Below are positions 1 to 6,602 of a stretch of DNA of 25,198 nt, in pieces (within the stretch, counting starts at the first letter, position 1; the number at the start of each line of letters is the position of its first letter). The notes beneath the pieces are model-generated. The model was not told the origin of the DNA and made no database searches. It saw only the letters and a list, made by a program, of their open reading frames with translations. The stretch is from the IMG/VR virus record IMGVR_UViG_3300024348_002021, positions 1 to 25,198 of that record. One strand, 5' to 3'. This DNA comes from a virus. The position numbers and the translations under genes were made by a program.

Positions 1-1
1 T

Positions 2-550
2 CTTGGTCTAAATGTTGAAAAGGGCATCCGTAGTGGTGGTGGTATTACAGTTGTTTCAAATATGACGGCAAGAAATGCAATGACTCCTCTTACTGGTGAC
101 CAAGCACACGTACTAGACACAGGCGAAGGCGAATGGGCATTGTATCTATATTCAGGTTCTTCTTGGACATTGATTGCTAACGAAGACAGTGCGGCAACAG
201 ATGCCAACTCATTATCACACACATTTACTACTCCAGTTGGTGGATTTGGTAACACATCAACTGTTACTCTTGGTAGAATTAGTAGTAACTCACGAGTATT
301 GAGTGTTCTTGTCGAATGTACAACTGTATTATCAGGACATTCTGGTGGTACACCATCATTAATAGTTGGCGTTCAATCAGACACAGATAGATTTATGGCT
401 GATTATGAAAATGATATTGAAACTACGGGTTCATATGTAACTAATCCAGATTATCATTATGCGGGCGCAACTGAACTAGAAATTAAGTGTGCATTAGCAC
501 ATTATGGTGCAACTACTGGCGATATCAAAGTCACAGTAACATACGTTTAA
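2..550 (+). CDS. Phage virion structural protein, probably tail fibre C-terminal part (5' partial)
   Basis: The reading frame is open from base 2 with no stop before 550, so the gene begins upstream of the window; the ATG at 62 is an internal methionine, because in-frame codons before it encode a Gly/Ser-rich stretch that continues smoothly. The segment around the internal Met (ARNAMTPLTGDQAHVLDTG, then EWALYLYSG) resembles a module common in tail fibres and other virion proteins of T4-like marine phages, where a short beta-structured unit with D-T-G and W-x-L-Y is placed near the carboxy end. The rest is Ser/Thr/Gly-rich and beta-prone, without charged clusters, membrane helices or catalytic motifs. 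A structural role in the virion (fibre or baseplate-associated) is inference from this composition. The following gene lies 104 bases downstream behind a late-type promoter box. Confidence 0.6.
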   Translation, partial: LGLNVEKGIRSGGGITVVSNMTARNAMTPLTGDQAHVLDTGEGEWALYLYSGSSWTLIANEDSAATDANSLSHTFTTPVGGFGNTSTVTLGRISSNSRVLSVLVECTTVLSGHSGGTPSLIVGVQSDTDRFMADYENDIETTGSYVTNPDYHYAGATELEIKCALAHYGATTGDIKVTVTYV

Positions 551-615
551 CACAAATCCCTAACATCTTTCTCGATTTTAATCAAGTGTGAATTTGTATA
601 TTCACGTTTTCAAAA

Positions 616-623
616 GATAAATA
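616..623 (+). promoter_or_regulatory. T4-type late promoter box GATAAATA
   Basis: GATAAATA lies in a 104-base intergenic gap, 31 bases before the ATG at 655. The T4 late promoter consensus is TATAAATA, and cyanophage relatives use NATAAATA. The same octamer recurs in two other long gaps (3459-3466 and 8053-8060), which supports a real element. Confidence 0.55.
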
Positions 624-654
624 CATATAGAAATGATTAACAATAGAGAAAACT

Positions 655-942
655 ATGGCAAATAACAGAGAAACAACAGGTATTAGATTCTGGTTAGATA
701 AAGCACCAGAGTATTTTAGTCGTTGGAGAATATTCCCAAGAGTATTCATTTCGATGTATATCTTTTTATTGTATGATGTAGTACAATGGTTTATGTTATT
801 ACCAGACCCAAACTCACAACAAGCAGGATTAGTATCAGTTCTAGTAGGTTCAGGCGCGGCATGGTTTGGTCTTTACGTGAATAGTGTACCATCTTCAGTT
901 AAACTAGACGCAACCAATGTTCCACCTTCGCAGAGAAAATAA
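655..942 (+). CDS. Small two-helix membrane protein, phage type
   Basis: A 95-residue protein. A conserved-looking amino-terminal part (RFWLDKAPEYFSRWRIFPR) precedes a hydrophobic helix at about residues 30-48 and a second Gly/Ala-rich helix at about 57-75; the carboxy tail is polar. Similar small proteins containing a W-L-D-K-A-P-x-Y segment and a G-x-G-A-A-W-F-G-L-Y segment occur in T4-like marine phages, usually without assigned function. Two helices and small size are compatible with a holin or another inner-membrane protein, but I see nothing that decides this. The ATG is preceded by AGAGAA and a late-type GATAAATA box, suggesting late expression. The stop codon overlaps the next ATG by one base (TAATG), so the two genes are probably cotranslated. 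Confidence 0.7.
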   Translation: MANNRETTGIRFWLDKAPEYFSRWRIFPRVFISMYIFLLYDVVQWFMLLPDPNSQQAGLVSVLVGSGAAWFGLYVNSVPSSVKLDATNVPPSQRK

Positions 943-1412
943 TGAATAAAAGCAACTTCAAATATCATATTAGATTAAAAATGACTGAAGAGTTGGCTAA
1001 GACTGATATCAGTGGTATCATTAATGTTCTCAAAAAGGCAATTGCAAACATATTTCAGCCATTAGAAGACGGAACAGCAGTAATATATCATATGGGTGAT
1101 GATGCAATGTATCAACACATATACGATTTTAGATTAAATCGGAGTGTAACTGAGGCAGAAGCAGAAGTGATATTAGAACTTCTTACAGAATGGACGGATG
1201 ATGATTTTATTATGGAAATCACAACTAGTGAAAACTATGATATACCAGGTGATGACACCGAAATTGACCTTTCTGCTATGAAACATAACAGATGGATAGA
1301 TGAAAAACTAAGCGAAGGCTGGAGATATGGACTTGAATTCAGTGAAGAAAGCAAGACCGACCCTAGATTACAACCTTATCATCAATTGACAAATAAGTTA
1401 AAAAATATCTGA
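942..1412 (+). CDS. RyR-domain-containing protein
   Basis: A 156-residue acidic protein. The last 42 residues (about 115-156) fit the RyR domain pattern (PF02026): W118, then G-W-R-Y-G at 126-130, K138, P141, P145-Y146 and a terminal hydrophobic-Lys stretch. The first 110 residues have no motif I recognise. RyR domains occur in ryanodine receptors and, in prokaryotes, in proteins linked to nucleotide-dependent conflict systems, where they have been proposed to bind NAD-derived or other nucleotide ligands. Whether this copy binds a ligand is unknown. The gene is translationally coupled to the upstream membrane protein. A stand-alone phage RyR protein could act as a ligand sink or as a virion or regulatory protein; both ideas are inference. 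Confidence 0.65.
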   Translation: MNKSNFKYHIRLKMTEELAKTDISGIINVLKKAIANIFQPLEDGTAVIYHMGDDAMYQHIYDFRLNRSVTEAEAEVILELLTEWTDDDFIMEITTSENYDIPGDDTEIDLSAMKHNRWIDEKLSEGWRYGLEFSEESKTDPRLQPYHQLTNKLKNI

Positions 1413-1420
1413 CAAAACAC

Positions 1421-1449
1421 TTGACTTATTAGTTAAAACGATGTATTAT
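1421..1449 (+). promoter_or_regulatory. Sigma70-type promoter of the Fe-S gene pair
   Basis: TTGACT (1421-1426) and TATTAT (1444-1449) are separated by 17 bases, just after the stop codon at 1412 and 22 bases before the ATG at 1472. It is weaker than the other sigma70-like promoters in the window, but the spacing is ideal. Confidence 0.6.
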
Positions 1450-1471
1450 ATAACAATAGATAGGTAAAAAT

Positions 1472-2014
1472 ATGTCAGGAACAAAACGATTATATAATTT
1501 AGAAGAAAAGAATTACTTCAAATTCTTTGGTGTGGAGGAGAAGCAAGGAACTAGTATTCGAAGCCTTTCTACGCATTATAAAAAGATTCTTAATATATTA
1601 AAAGACGATAACTCATTTATCGGTAGAGACCATAAAGAATTCGCTCACAGAGCCTTCAATACGTTAGTAGACCCTATATTACGAGCAAGATATATCTTAG
1701 AAACTAATGGGCACGAATGGGACTTTCGTGATGGTACTACACCAGAAGATTTAAGTTTTATTTCTGAATTACGAATACAACTTTCCAAAGCAAATTTACA
1801 GTTTGAACTTGAGAATTTCGTTTTTGAGTTAAAAGGACATACCACATTTATTATAGAACAAATTGAAGAAAGTATCGATACTTATCAGAATTATAAAACA
1901 GCAATTGGCTTAATTAATAGATTTTACGAGATATCTCATTTACACGAAGAGGCAATAAGTAAAAAATATGAAGTTGAACAAGGAATTCATCACGGCGTGT
2001 TTGACCAAAACTAG
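1472..2014 (+). CDS. HscB-like J-domain co-chaperone lacking the HPD motif
   Basis: A 180-residue protein with the overall plan of HscB: a J-like amino-terminal domain (YFKFFGV at 15-21, L-S-x-x-Y at 32-36, then A-F-N-T-L-x-D-P-x-x-R-A-x-Y at 61-74) and a helical carboxy domain beginning with a segment like the HscB D-x-x-F-L/I-x-E-L-R-x-x-L motif (DLSFISELR at 92-100). HscB delivers the scaffold IscU to the Hsp70 HscA for Fe-S cluster transfer. When aligned by eye to E. coli HscB, the catalytic His-Pro-Asp lies opposite Lys44-Asp45-Asp46. The protein should therefore not stimulate Hsp70 ATPase in the usual way, but it could still bind IscU. It is followed 17 bases later by an A-type carrier gene in the same unit, supporting an Fe-S role. 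A generic degenerate J-protein is the alternative. Confidence 0.7.
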   Translation: MSGTKRLYNLEEKNYFKFFGVEEKQGTSIRSLSTHYKKILNILKDDNSFIGRDHKEFAHRAFNTLVDPILRARYILETNGHEWDFRDGTTPEDLSFISELRIQLSKANLQFELENFVFELKGHTTFIIEQIEESIDTYQNYKTAIGLINRFYEISHLHEEAISKKYEVEQGIHHGVFDQN

Positions 2015-2031
2015 AATTAGAGGGGAATAGT

Positions 2032-2352
2032 ATGATTTTTACAGAAAACGCGGCAGAGCGTGTAAAAGAAATCATTGTTGAAGACAAAGAAGACGTTAAA
2101 GCACTTAGAGTATTTGTTCAAGGTGGCGGATGTCACGGATTTAGTTATGGTTTTGGTTTTGAGAATGATATCGCAGATGATGATACCATTATTGAAACAA
2201 ATGATGTAAAATTAGTAGTAGATAGTATGAGTATAATGTATCTAAATGAAGCAACAATTGATTTTGTTAGCAATCTTCAAGGAGACCGTTTCACAATCGA
2301 TAACCCAAGCACAAGAACATCTTGTGGCTGTGGTTCGAGTTTTTCAATGTAA
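2032..2352 (+). CDS. A-type Fe-S carrier protein, ErpA/IscA family
   Basis: A 106-residue protein of the HesB/IscA family, closest by eye to ErpA. The family's three cluster-binding cysteines are present: Cys34 in GGGCHGF, and Cys98 and Cys100 in the TSCGCGSSFSM carboxy terminus. The stretch F-x-F-E-N-D and the segment VVDSMSIMYL also fit ErpA. Such proteins receive Fe-S clusters from the scaffold and pass them to apo-enzymes in the cytoplasm. The length and all key residues are intact, so the protein should be functional. It follows the HscB-like gene by 17 bases with an AGAGGGGA ribosome site, implying a two-gene Fe-S unit from the promoter at 1421. The likely use is maturation of host or phage Fe-S enzymes during infection; the specific client cannot be read from this window. 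Confidence 0.9.
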   Translation: MIFTENAAERVKEIIVEDKEDVKALRVFVQGGGCHGFSYGFGFENDIADDDTIIETNDVKLVVDSMSIMYLNEATIDFVSNLQGDRFTIDNPSTRTSCGCGSSFSM

Positions 2353-2407
2353 ATATCAATATCTTACGTTATTTTTAGCAAAATAGAGAAAATAATCAGA
2401 TAATCAC

Positions 2408-2437
2408 TTGACATCGGGTCAGATGTCGTGTTATAAT
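2408..2437 (+). promoter_or_regulatory. Strong extended -10 sigma70 promoter of the outer-membrane-protein gene
   Basis: TTGACA (2408-2413), an 18-base spacer and TATAAT (2432-2437), with TGT just before the -10, making TGTTATAAT an extended -10. The spacer contains GGTCAG, which recurs in the promoter at 20159. The predicted start near 2444 falls at the foot of a stem-loop. Confidence 0.8.
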
Positions 2438-2445
2438 TAAACATA

Positions 2446-2487
2446 TAATCAAGTTATAATGTACTATGTACATTGTATGCTTGGTTA
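2446..2487 (+). promoter_or_regulatory. 5'-end stem-loop in the leader of the barrel protein gene
   Basis: An imperfect hairpin: outer arms 2446-2453 and 2480-2487 pair over 8 bases with one G-U. The inner arms AATGTAC (2458-2464) and GTACATT (2468-2474) are a perfect 7-base palindrome around TAT, with a short asymmetric internal loop between. It begins within a few bases of the predicted transcription start, like the stabilising 5' hairpin of ompA mRNA. The inner palindrome could instead be a protein operator. Confidence 0.5.
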
Positions 2488-2527
2488 TTATTAAGGCTTA
2501 ATATTTTTAACTTTTAAAAGGAGAACT

Positions 2528-3385
2528 ATGAATAAATTATTAAGAACCGCTATTGTGGGGACTGCATTGCTAACAGTCCCATACATCGCATTCGCGGATG
2601 AAACGGCAACAGAAACGACAACAGAAACGACAAACAGTGTTTCTGTTACTGGCACATATGAAGGTACGGCTTCTGTAGATTCAACTACAAAAGATTTAAC
2701 GTACACTCAAGGTCTAGACCTTGTTATGGTTGGAACTTCTCCACATGGTAGTGTTACAGTAAACATCGATGAAACTGCTACTGTTGGTGATTTATATCTA
2801 GATACTAATCTCTTTAATTTTGATGTACGCCTTGGTAAGGTTGACAGCGTAACAGGAATTAAAGTAAGTACATCTATTGCAGGTTTCACAGTATCAGTGC
2901 ATAAAGCAACTGGTAGTGGTGGAGCAACTACAGTAGATGCAAGTACAGTATTTGGACCACTTACTGTTTCTGGCGAAGACATCTTAGATGATAGTCGTCT
3001 ATTAAGTGCGGGAATGGGAATTGCTGGTATTGACTTAAATGGTTCATATCAAAACACAACAACAGGAACAAATACTATTGTTGACGCTGGTTTAGGAATA
3101 CAAGGTATCTCAGTCGATGTTGCTCACGCTTCAATCGGTGATGCTAGTGTTACTAAAACTGGAACAAGCAAACATGCGTTGTTAGGTACTATGACTAGTG
3201 CTACAAATGGCACAAGTGTTAAAGGTGTAAAGGCATCTATGGGTGACCTTTCTGCTAAACTTGTAAATTTAAATAGCAACAACACTTATACGTTATCATT
3301 AGAACGTGGAATCATGACTTACTCATATGAGAAAGTTTCTGGTGGCGCTTCTACGGTTTCAGCAGGTGTAAAAGTTACGTTTTAG
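2528..3385 (+). CDS. Secreted outer-membrane beta-barrel (porin-like) protein
   Basis: A 285-residue protein with a classical signal peptide: Met-Asn-Lys-Leu-Leu-Arg, a hydrophobic core to about residue 20, and a probable cut after AFA at residue 23. The mature part is rich in Thr, Ser, Gly and Val, has alternating hydrophobic residues typical of beta strands, no cysteine, and ends in V-K-V-T-F; a terminal Phe is the usual signal for insertion by the BAM machinery. A barrel of roughly 12-16 strands is plausible from the length. The gene is a self-contained unit with a strong promoter, a leader hairpin, an AAAAGGAGA ribosome site and a strong terminator. It could be a small porin improving nutrient uptake by the infected cell, or a protein that masks receptors against superinfection. 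The family is uncertain; export and a barrel fold are the better-supported parts. Confidence 0.7.
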   Translation: MNKLLRTAIVGTALLTVPYIAFADETATETTTETTNSVSVTGTYEGTASVDSTTKDLTYTQGLDLVMVGTSPHGSVTVNIDETATVGDLYLDTNLFNFDVRLGKVDSVTGIKVSTSIAGFTVSVHKATGSGGATTVDASTVFGPLTVSGEDILDDSRLLSAGMGIAGIDLNGSYQNTTTGTNTIVDAGLGIQGISVDVAHASIGDASVTKTGTSKHALLGTMTSATNGTSVKGVKASMGDLSAKLVNLNSNNTYTLSLERGIMTYSYEKVSGGASTVSAGVKVTF

Positions 3386-3403
3386 ATTTTATCTCATAAC
3401 TTG

Positions 3404-3432
3404 AAAAAGCCCGTCAATGACGGGCTTTTTTT
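3404..3432 (+). terminator. Rho-independent terminator
   Basis: GCCCGTC and GACGGGC (3409-3415, 3419-3425) pair around AAT; the stem is extended by AAAAA/TTTTT and followed by seven T. It isolates the barrel-protein gene from the envelope operon that follows. Confidence 0.93.
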
Positions 3433-3458
3433 GTTAATAATTTTATTGAGCAAAATGT

Positions 3459-3466
3459 GATAAATA
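3459..3466 (+). promoter_or_regulatory. T4-type late promoter box GATAAATA
   Basis: GATAAATA lies 42 bases before the ATG at 3509, directly after the strong terminator at 3404-3432. It is therefore the only visible promoter candidate for the envelope operon 3509-6568. Confidence 0.55.
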
Positions 3467-3508
3467 GATTATGAATGATATCATAATACAAAGTGGGAGA
3501 GTAACACT

Positions 3509-3949
3509 ATGACAAAAACATTTCTACAATGGTGGTTATTTTTTGTGCTACAATTAATAATCTTAGGGGCTTCATACATATACGAATTACATTTGTATAT
3601 TCTTAACAACGACCAAACTTATATTTCTTTTATACTAATAGGTATTTGGTTACTTACAAGTATGCGAATTGGATATAAATTAGTAAAAAATATATCAACA
3701 TCAAACGAAAAATTCTGGTTTATTGCTGAAACTTGTATGGCAATAGGTATGATGGGAACTGTTTTAGGTTTCATTCTCATGCTCGGAAGCAGTGACTTAG
3801 GAAGTATAGATCCATCAGATGTAGAAGGTATGAAAAACGTAATAGGACATCTGGCGAAAGGAATGGCAACTGCTCTATTAACTACTCTTACCGGTCTAAT
3901 AGTATCCGTTTCTTTAAGAACTCAATTAATGATTGGAGAGGGTGAGTAA
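3509..3949 (+). CDS. MotA/TolQ/ExbB-like proton channel protein
   Basis: A 146-residue protein with four predicted membrane helices (about 7-27, 40-58, 74-93, 118-135). The last two carry the MotA/TolQ/ExbB signature: GMMGTVLGFI at 80-89 and GMATALLTTLTGLIVS at 118-133, matching the G-x-x-G-T-V-x-G and A-L-x-T-T-x-x-G-L patterns. Family members form a pentameric inner-membrane channel that couples the proton gradient to work in the periplasm through an ExbD/TolR/MotB partner. It is shorter than ExbB (about 240 residues) and lacks the large cytoplasmic loop. The next gene starts immediately after its stop codon and has the expected partner architecture. It is the first gene of a five-gene operon behind a late-type box. 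The family call is fairly secure; the cellular task is unknown. Confidence 0.78.
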   Translation: MTKTFLQWWLFFVLQLIILGASYIYELHLYILNNDQTYISFILIGIWLLTSMRIGYKLVKNISTSNEKFWFIAETCMAIGMMGTVLGFILMLGSSDLGSIDPSDVEGMKNVIGHLAKGMATALLTTLTGLIVSVSLRTQLMIGEGE

Positions 3950-4708
3950 ATGTCTGTAAATCGATACGGTTCAAACCTGTCGTTCAATGATGTATTGTTC
4001 AATGCACTATTAGGGTTTGTAGTATTATTCGTATTAGCACTTCTGTTAATCAATCCAATAACAAAAAAATCTGATATTCCAGCGAAAGCAGAGATAATGA
4101 TTATCGTAGAATGGGACGATGAATCTCCTGACGATATAGATACGTGGGTAAAAGGTCCCCTTATGGGCGCACCAATTAGTTTTCAAAATAAACATAGTGG
4201 AATGATGCACTTAGACAGAGATGACTTAGGTAGAACATCAGATACTATGATTATTGATGGCAAAAAAATAGTTATAAAAGTAAATCGTGAAGTTGTAACT
4301 ATGCGTGGTATAGTAAAAGGTGATTACTACATCAATATACACGTATATAACAAACCAAAGGGAAGTGAACCGACTAAATATACAGTGACACTGATGGATG
4401 TTAATCCATATAAAGAAGTTTACGTTATACAAGGTGAAGTTACGAGTCGTGGCGATATTGTTCGACTTCCTGGTTTCACATTAGATGAAGAAGGTGAAGT
4501 AACGGATATATGGACAAGTGATAAAATAATAGTAGGCACAAGAGACCAAGCATCAGTCATTGATGGTGCTGGTGGTTATCAAGCCTATGATGAAGCAATA
4601 CGTACCTCAGCAGAGGCCGCACTGGCCCAAGACGATGATATGCATAGTTCAATGGATGATGCTGAAGCAGATGCGGCAGTACGCCTAGCGACTGGTGATG
4701 AAGAATAA
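3950..4708 (+). CDS. ExbD/TolR-like anchor with periplasmic YfaP/DUF2135-like domain
   Basis: A 252-residue protein with one membrane helix at about 16-36. Its start (SFNDVLFNALLGFVVLF) recalls the ExbD/TolR/MotB helix, in which a conserved Asp before V-L carries protons; here that residue is Asp14. The periplasmic part begins near residue 40 and contains D62-I-D64-T-W66-V-K-G-P, followed by H-L-D-R-D-D-L-G, a pattern like the DxDxW-V-x-x-P-x-G beta-sandwich domains (YfaP/DUF2135 type). The last 50 residues are acidic and Ala-rich. Position and topology pair it with the upstream channel gene, to which it is directly abutted. The combination of an ExbD-type helix with this domain, rather than the usual TolR/ExbD fold, is unusual. 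It suggests force or signal transmission to an unknown periplasmic partner. The domain name is moderately certain. Confidence 0.62.
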   Translation: MSVNRYGSNLSFNDVLFNALLGFVVLFVLALLLINPITKKSDIPAKAEIMIIVEWDDESPDDIDTWVKGPLMGAPISFQNKHSGMMHLDRDDLGRTSDTMIIDGKKIVIKVNREVVTMRGIVKGDYYINIHVYNKPKGSEPTKYTVTLMDVNPYKEVYVIQGEVTSRGDIVRLPGFTLDEEGEVTDIWTSDKIIVGTRDQASVIDGAGGYQAYDEAIRTSAEAALAQDDDMHSSMDDAEADAAVRLATGDEE

Positions 4709-4727
4709 ATTAATAACGGAGAAGTAA

Positions 4728-5417
4728 ATGCTTATAAATGGTGTGACAATTGATATGATGATTCAATTTTATATAGTTGGATTATTCACTCTTATATTAG
4801 TATGCTTGTACGCATTGATACAAAGTAAAGCGAATAAACTTTATACTTTTACGATAATACCATTAGCATTGATTATAGCAAGTATGACTTGGCAAGGTAT
4901 CAAAATGTTACAAGGTATGCCAGTATATGGATTACCAATGCAACAACAGGTTCAAGTAATGTTTGTACACGATAGTAAACCTTGGATATATGTATTATTG
5001 AATTCAGAGAATGGTCCAAAATTTTATAAAATAGATTGGACAGAAGAAAATAAAAAGAAAATGAAAGACTTACAGAAGAAAATAGGTTCAAGTGATGGTG
5101 ATGGAGAATTTAAAGAAGGTAATCCAGGAGAATCAGATTCATTCTTCTTTACTCCAATGATGAATATGGGAGAGTTTCAAGGAAAAGAACCAGAAGAATC
5201 GAGAAATTCAGGAGTAACATTTGAAAATAATGTTATAACTGGAAGCGGACCAGGCAATACAACAAATCCAGATAGACCTAGTTTGGAACACGAACATGAA
5301 TCTGAAGAAGACGGAATTATAAGAGGCGATAGTATCACTATCCCATGGTCTACCCTATTTTCAGTTCCAGAACATAAAGAAACATTTATTGGTCCATTAA
5401 ATGAGGGAGAAGAATAA
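4728..5417 (+). CDS. Unknown envelope protein with two membrane helices
   Basis: A 229-residue protein not recognised as any family. Two hydrophobic helices lie at about residues 8-28 and 37-55, so the carboxy 170 residues should be on the same side as the amino end. That soluble part begins with a short hydrophobic, beta-prone stretch (VQVMFVHDSKPWIYVLL), then a lysine-rich helix near 100-117, and continues as a Gly/Glu/Ser-rich, probably disordered region with F-F-F-T-P, ending in an acidic tail. A GGAGAAG ribosome site precedes the ATG. The stop overlaps the next start by one base (TAATG). Membership of the ExbB/ExbD-like operon suggests it is a third membrane component of the same assembly; that is inference. 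Confidence 0.6.
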   Translation: MLINGVTIDMMIQFYIVGLFTLILVCLYALIQSKANKLYTFTIIPLALIIASMTWQGIKMLQGMPVYGLPMQQQVQVMFVHDSKPWIYVLLNSENGPKFYKIDWTEENKKKMKDLQKKIGSSDGDGEFKEGNPGESDSFFFTPMMNMGEFQGKEPEESRNSGVTFENNVITGSGPGNTTNPDRPSLEHEHESEEDGIIRGDSITIPWSTLFSVPEHKETFIGPLNEGEE

Positions 5418-5710
5418 TGTTATCAGAAAGTGTAGGAGCAGTTTTAATGATAGGACATTTTATTGTGTCAATTTTTAATGTACAACTTGGTGCACCAGTT
5501 ATCTATACAATGCCATTTGAAACTATGGAGCAATGTCAATTCTATGGCGAACAATTGCCAAAAGACATGCAGATAGATATTGAGTGGAAGCATAGTACAA
5601 GATATCAATGTTACACACTTGCACAATTTCAAGAAATGCAACGACAACAGATTGCGGCACAACAAGGTACTGCACCTGAACCACAAGATTCAGAGGAACC
5701 AGGAGTATAA
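5417..5710 (+). CDS. Unknown small exported or anchored protein with a Cys pair
   Basis: A 97-residue protein. A hydrophobic stretch at about residues 6-28 could be an uncleaved anchor or signal peptide; the rest includes Cys39 and Cys65, which could form a disulphide if it lies in the periplasm, and a Gln/Pro/Glu-rich tail. The segment F-E-T-M-E-Q-C-Q-F-Y-G between the hydrophobic start and the second cysteine resembles small phage proteins of the type with a single disulphide-bonded helix pair, but no family can be named. It is translationally coupled to the upstream gene (TAATG) and only six bases from the protease-like gene that follows, so it is part of the same five-gene operon. Confidence 0.58.
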   Translation: MLSESVGAVLMIGHFIVSIFNVQLGAPVIYTMPFETMEQCQFYGEQLPKDMQIDIEWKHSTRYQCYTLAQFQEMQRQQIAAQQGTAPEPQDSEEPGV

Positions 5711-5716
5711 TATCTA

Positions 5717-6568
5717 ATGAAAAAAATATTCAGTTTTATAAAAGAATTATTACTAATAAGATTATTAATTAAACTTATAAAAAATCCTATGTTATTAGTG
5801 ATAGTTGTTTTGCTTGTTTTTCTAAGTAAAGACCAAGCAGTCGAATGGTATGATGAATACATGGTACTATATGAAGAAGCAAATAACAAAATAGAAGAAG
5901 ACGAAAACTCTGGAGGATTAACTTTTACGAAGATTGACGAAAACTTATATACCTTAACAGGTACAGTAAAAGAAGGTGATTGTGAAAAAATCGCACCCCA
6001 AATGCCAGATGCATTTGCTTTAATTTTAGAGAGCCCTGGTGGAAATCTAGCAGAAGGATCATGTCTTGCGGCTCATATAAAACTTCGTAGCGTAGTTACA
6101 GTCGTTAGGTCTGATGAGGTAATGAATGAATTTGGTGAAATTGTTTACATTCCCGGCTCATATATGGACGAGGAAGATACCGCCGATTATATGAAAGATA
6201 AGGCAATATGTGCATCAGCATGTGGATTAATGTTCTTAGGTGGTGATAAACGATATTTAATAGGAGATGTATACTTTGGAATACATGGACCTGGCACTCC
6301 ACCAGGTAGTATGAATGGCGCAAGTCCAGGGGCTATTGAGTCTTCAGCGTTTAGAAGTGCATCGTCATTAATGAAATTACTTAAATCTCTAGGAGTTGCA
6401 GACGAAGATTTAAGATTATTATTCATTCAAATTCCAAACGCATCGATGTATTGGCTACATCCTAGAGACTTCGAAATAAAACCAGCATTGACATCAATTG
6501 CTACTAATTATGTAAATTTCTTTGGTTTCACAGGAAGCGATTTAGAAGGTGGTATTCGCCAAAGATAA
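5717..6568 (+). CDS. Membrane-anchored ClpP/SppA-fold protease-like protein (COG3904 type)
   Basis: A 283-residue protein with a basic amino end, one membrane helix at about 24-40, and a soluble domain that should face the periplasm. The domain has the hallmarks of the ClpP/crotonase fold as seen in predicted periplasmic COG3904 proteins: E105-S-P-G-G109 with E-G-S-x-L-A-A-H-I following, the probable nucleophile Ser167 in C-A-S-A-C-G-L-M-F-L-G-G (165-176), and His190 in G-I-H-G-P. In ClpP/SppA-like enzymes the Ser lies after the oxyanion glycines and works with His or Lys. Cys165 and Cys169 flank the serine, as in family members. It is the last gene of the operon with the ExbB/ExbD-like pair, suggesting a protease that processes or is activated by that machine. 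Proteolytic activity is inferred, not shown. Confidence 0.72.
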   Translation: MKKIFSFIKELLLIRLLIKLIKNPMLLVIVVLLVFLSKDQAVEWYDEYMVLYEEANNKIEEDENSGGLTFTKIDENLYTLTGTVKEGDCEKIAPQMPDAFALILESPGGNLAEGSCLAAHIKLRSVVTVVRSDEVMNEFGEIVYIPGSYMDEEDTADYMKDKAICASACGLMFLGGDKRYLIGDVYFGIHGPGTPPGSMNGASPGAIESSAFRSASSLMKLLKSLGVADEDLRLLFIQIPNASMYWLHPRDFEIKPALTSIATNYVNFFGFTGSDLEGGIRQR

Positions 6569-6590
6569 TTTTACAATATGTTCTGATTTA

Positions 6591-6598
6591 ACTAAATA
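6591..6598 (+). promoter_or_regulatory. Weak late-promoter-like box ACTAAATA
   Basis: CTAAATA with flanking A, 54 bases before the ATG at 6653, differs from the GATAAATA boxes at two positions. TATAAATT at 6625-6632 is an alternative in the same gap. Either could drive the SbmA-like gene, but neither is convincing. Confidence 0.25.
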
Positions 6599-6602
6599 CA
6601 TA

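Noticed and set aside
62-64. ATG at 62 as the true start of the first gene
   Set aside because: The same frame is open to base 2 and encodes a compatible Gly-rich phage-like sequence, so the gene starts outside the window.
2455-2460. TATAAT at 2455-2460 as a second -10 for the barrel gene
   Set aside because: There is no -35 at proper distance, and the sequence is part of the hairpin; the promoter at 2408 is far better.
2491-2982. Minus-strand reading frames opposite the barrel protein gene
   Set aside because: They mirror a Thr/Val-rich gene with strong signals on the + strand and have no ribosome site or recognisable product; the same applies to all other minus-strand frames.
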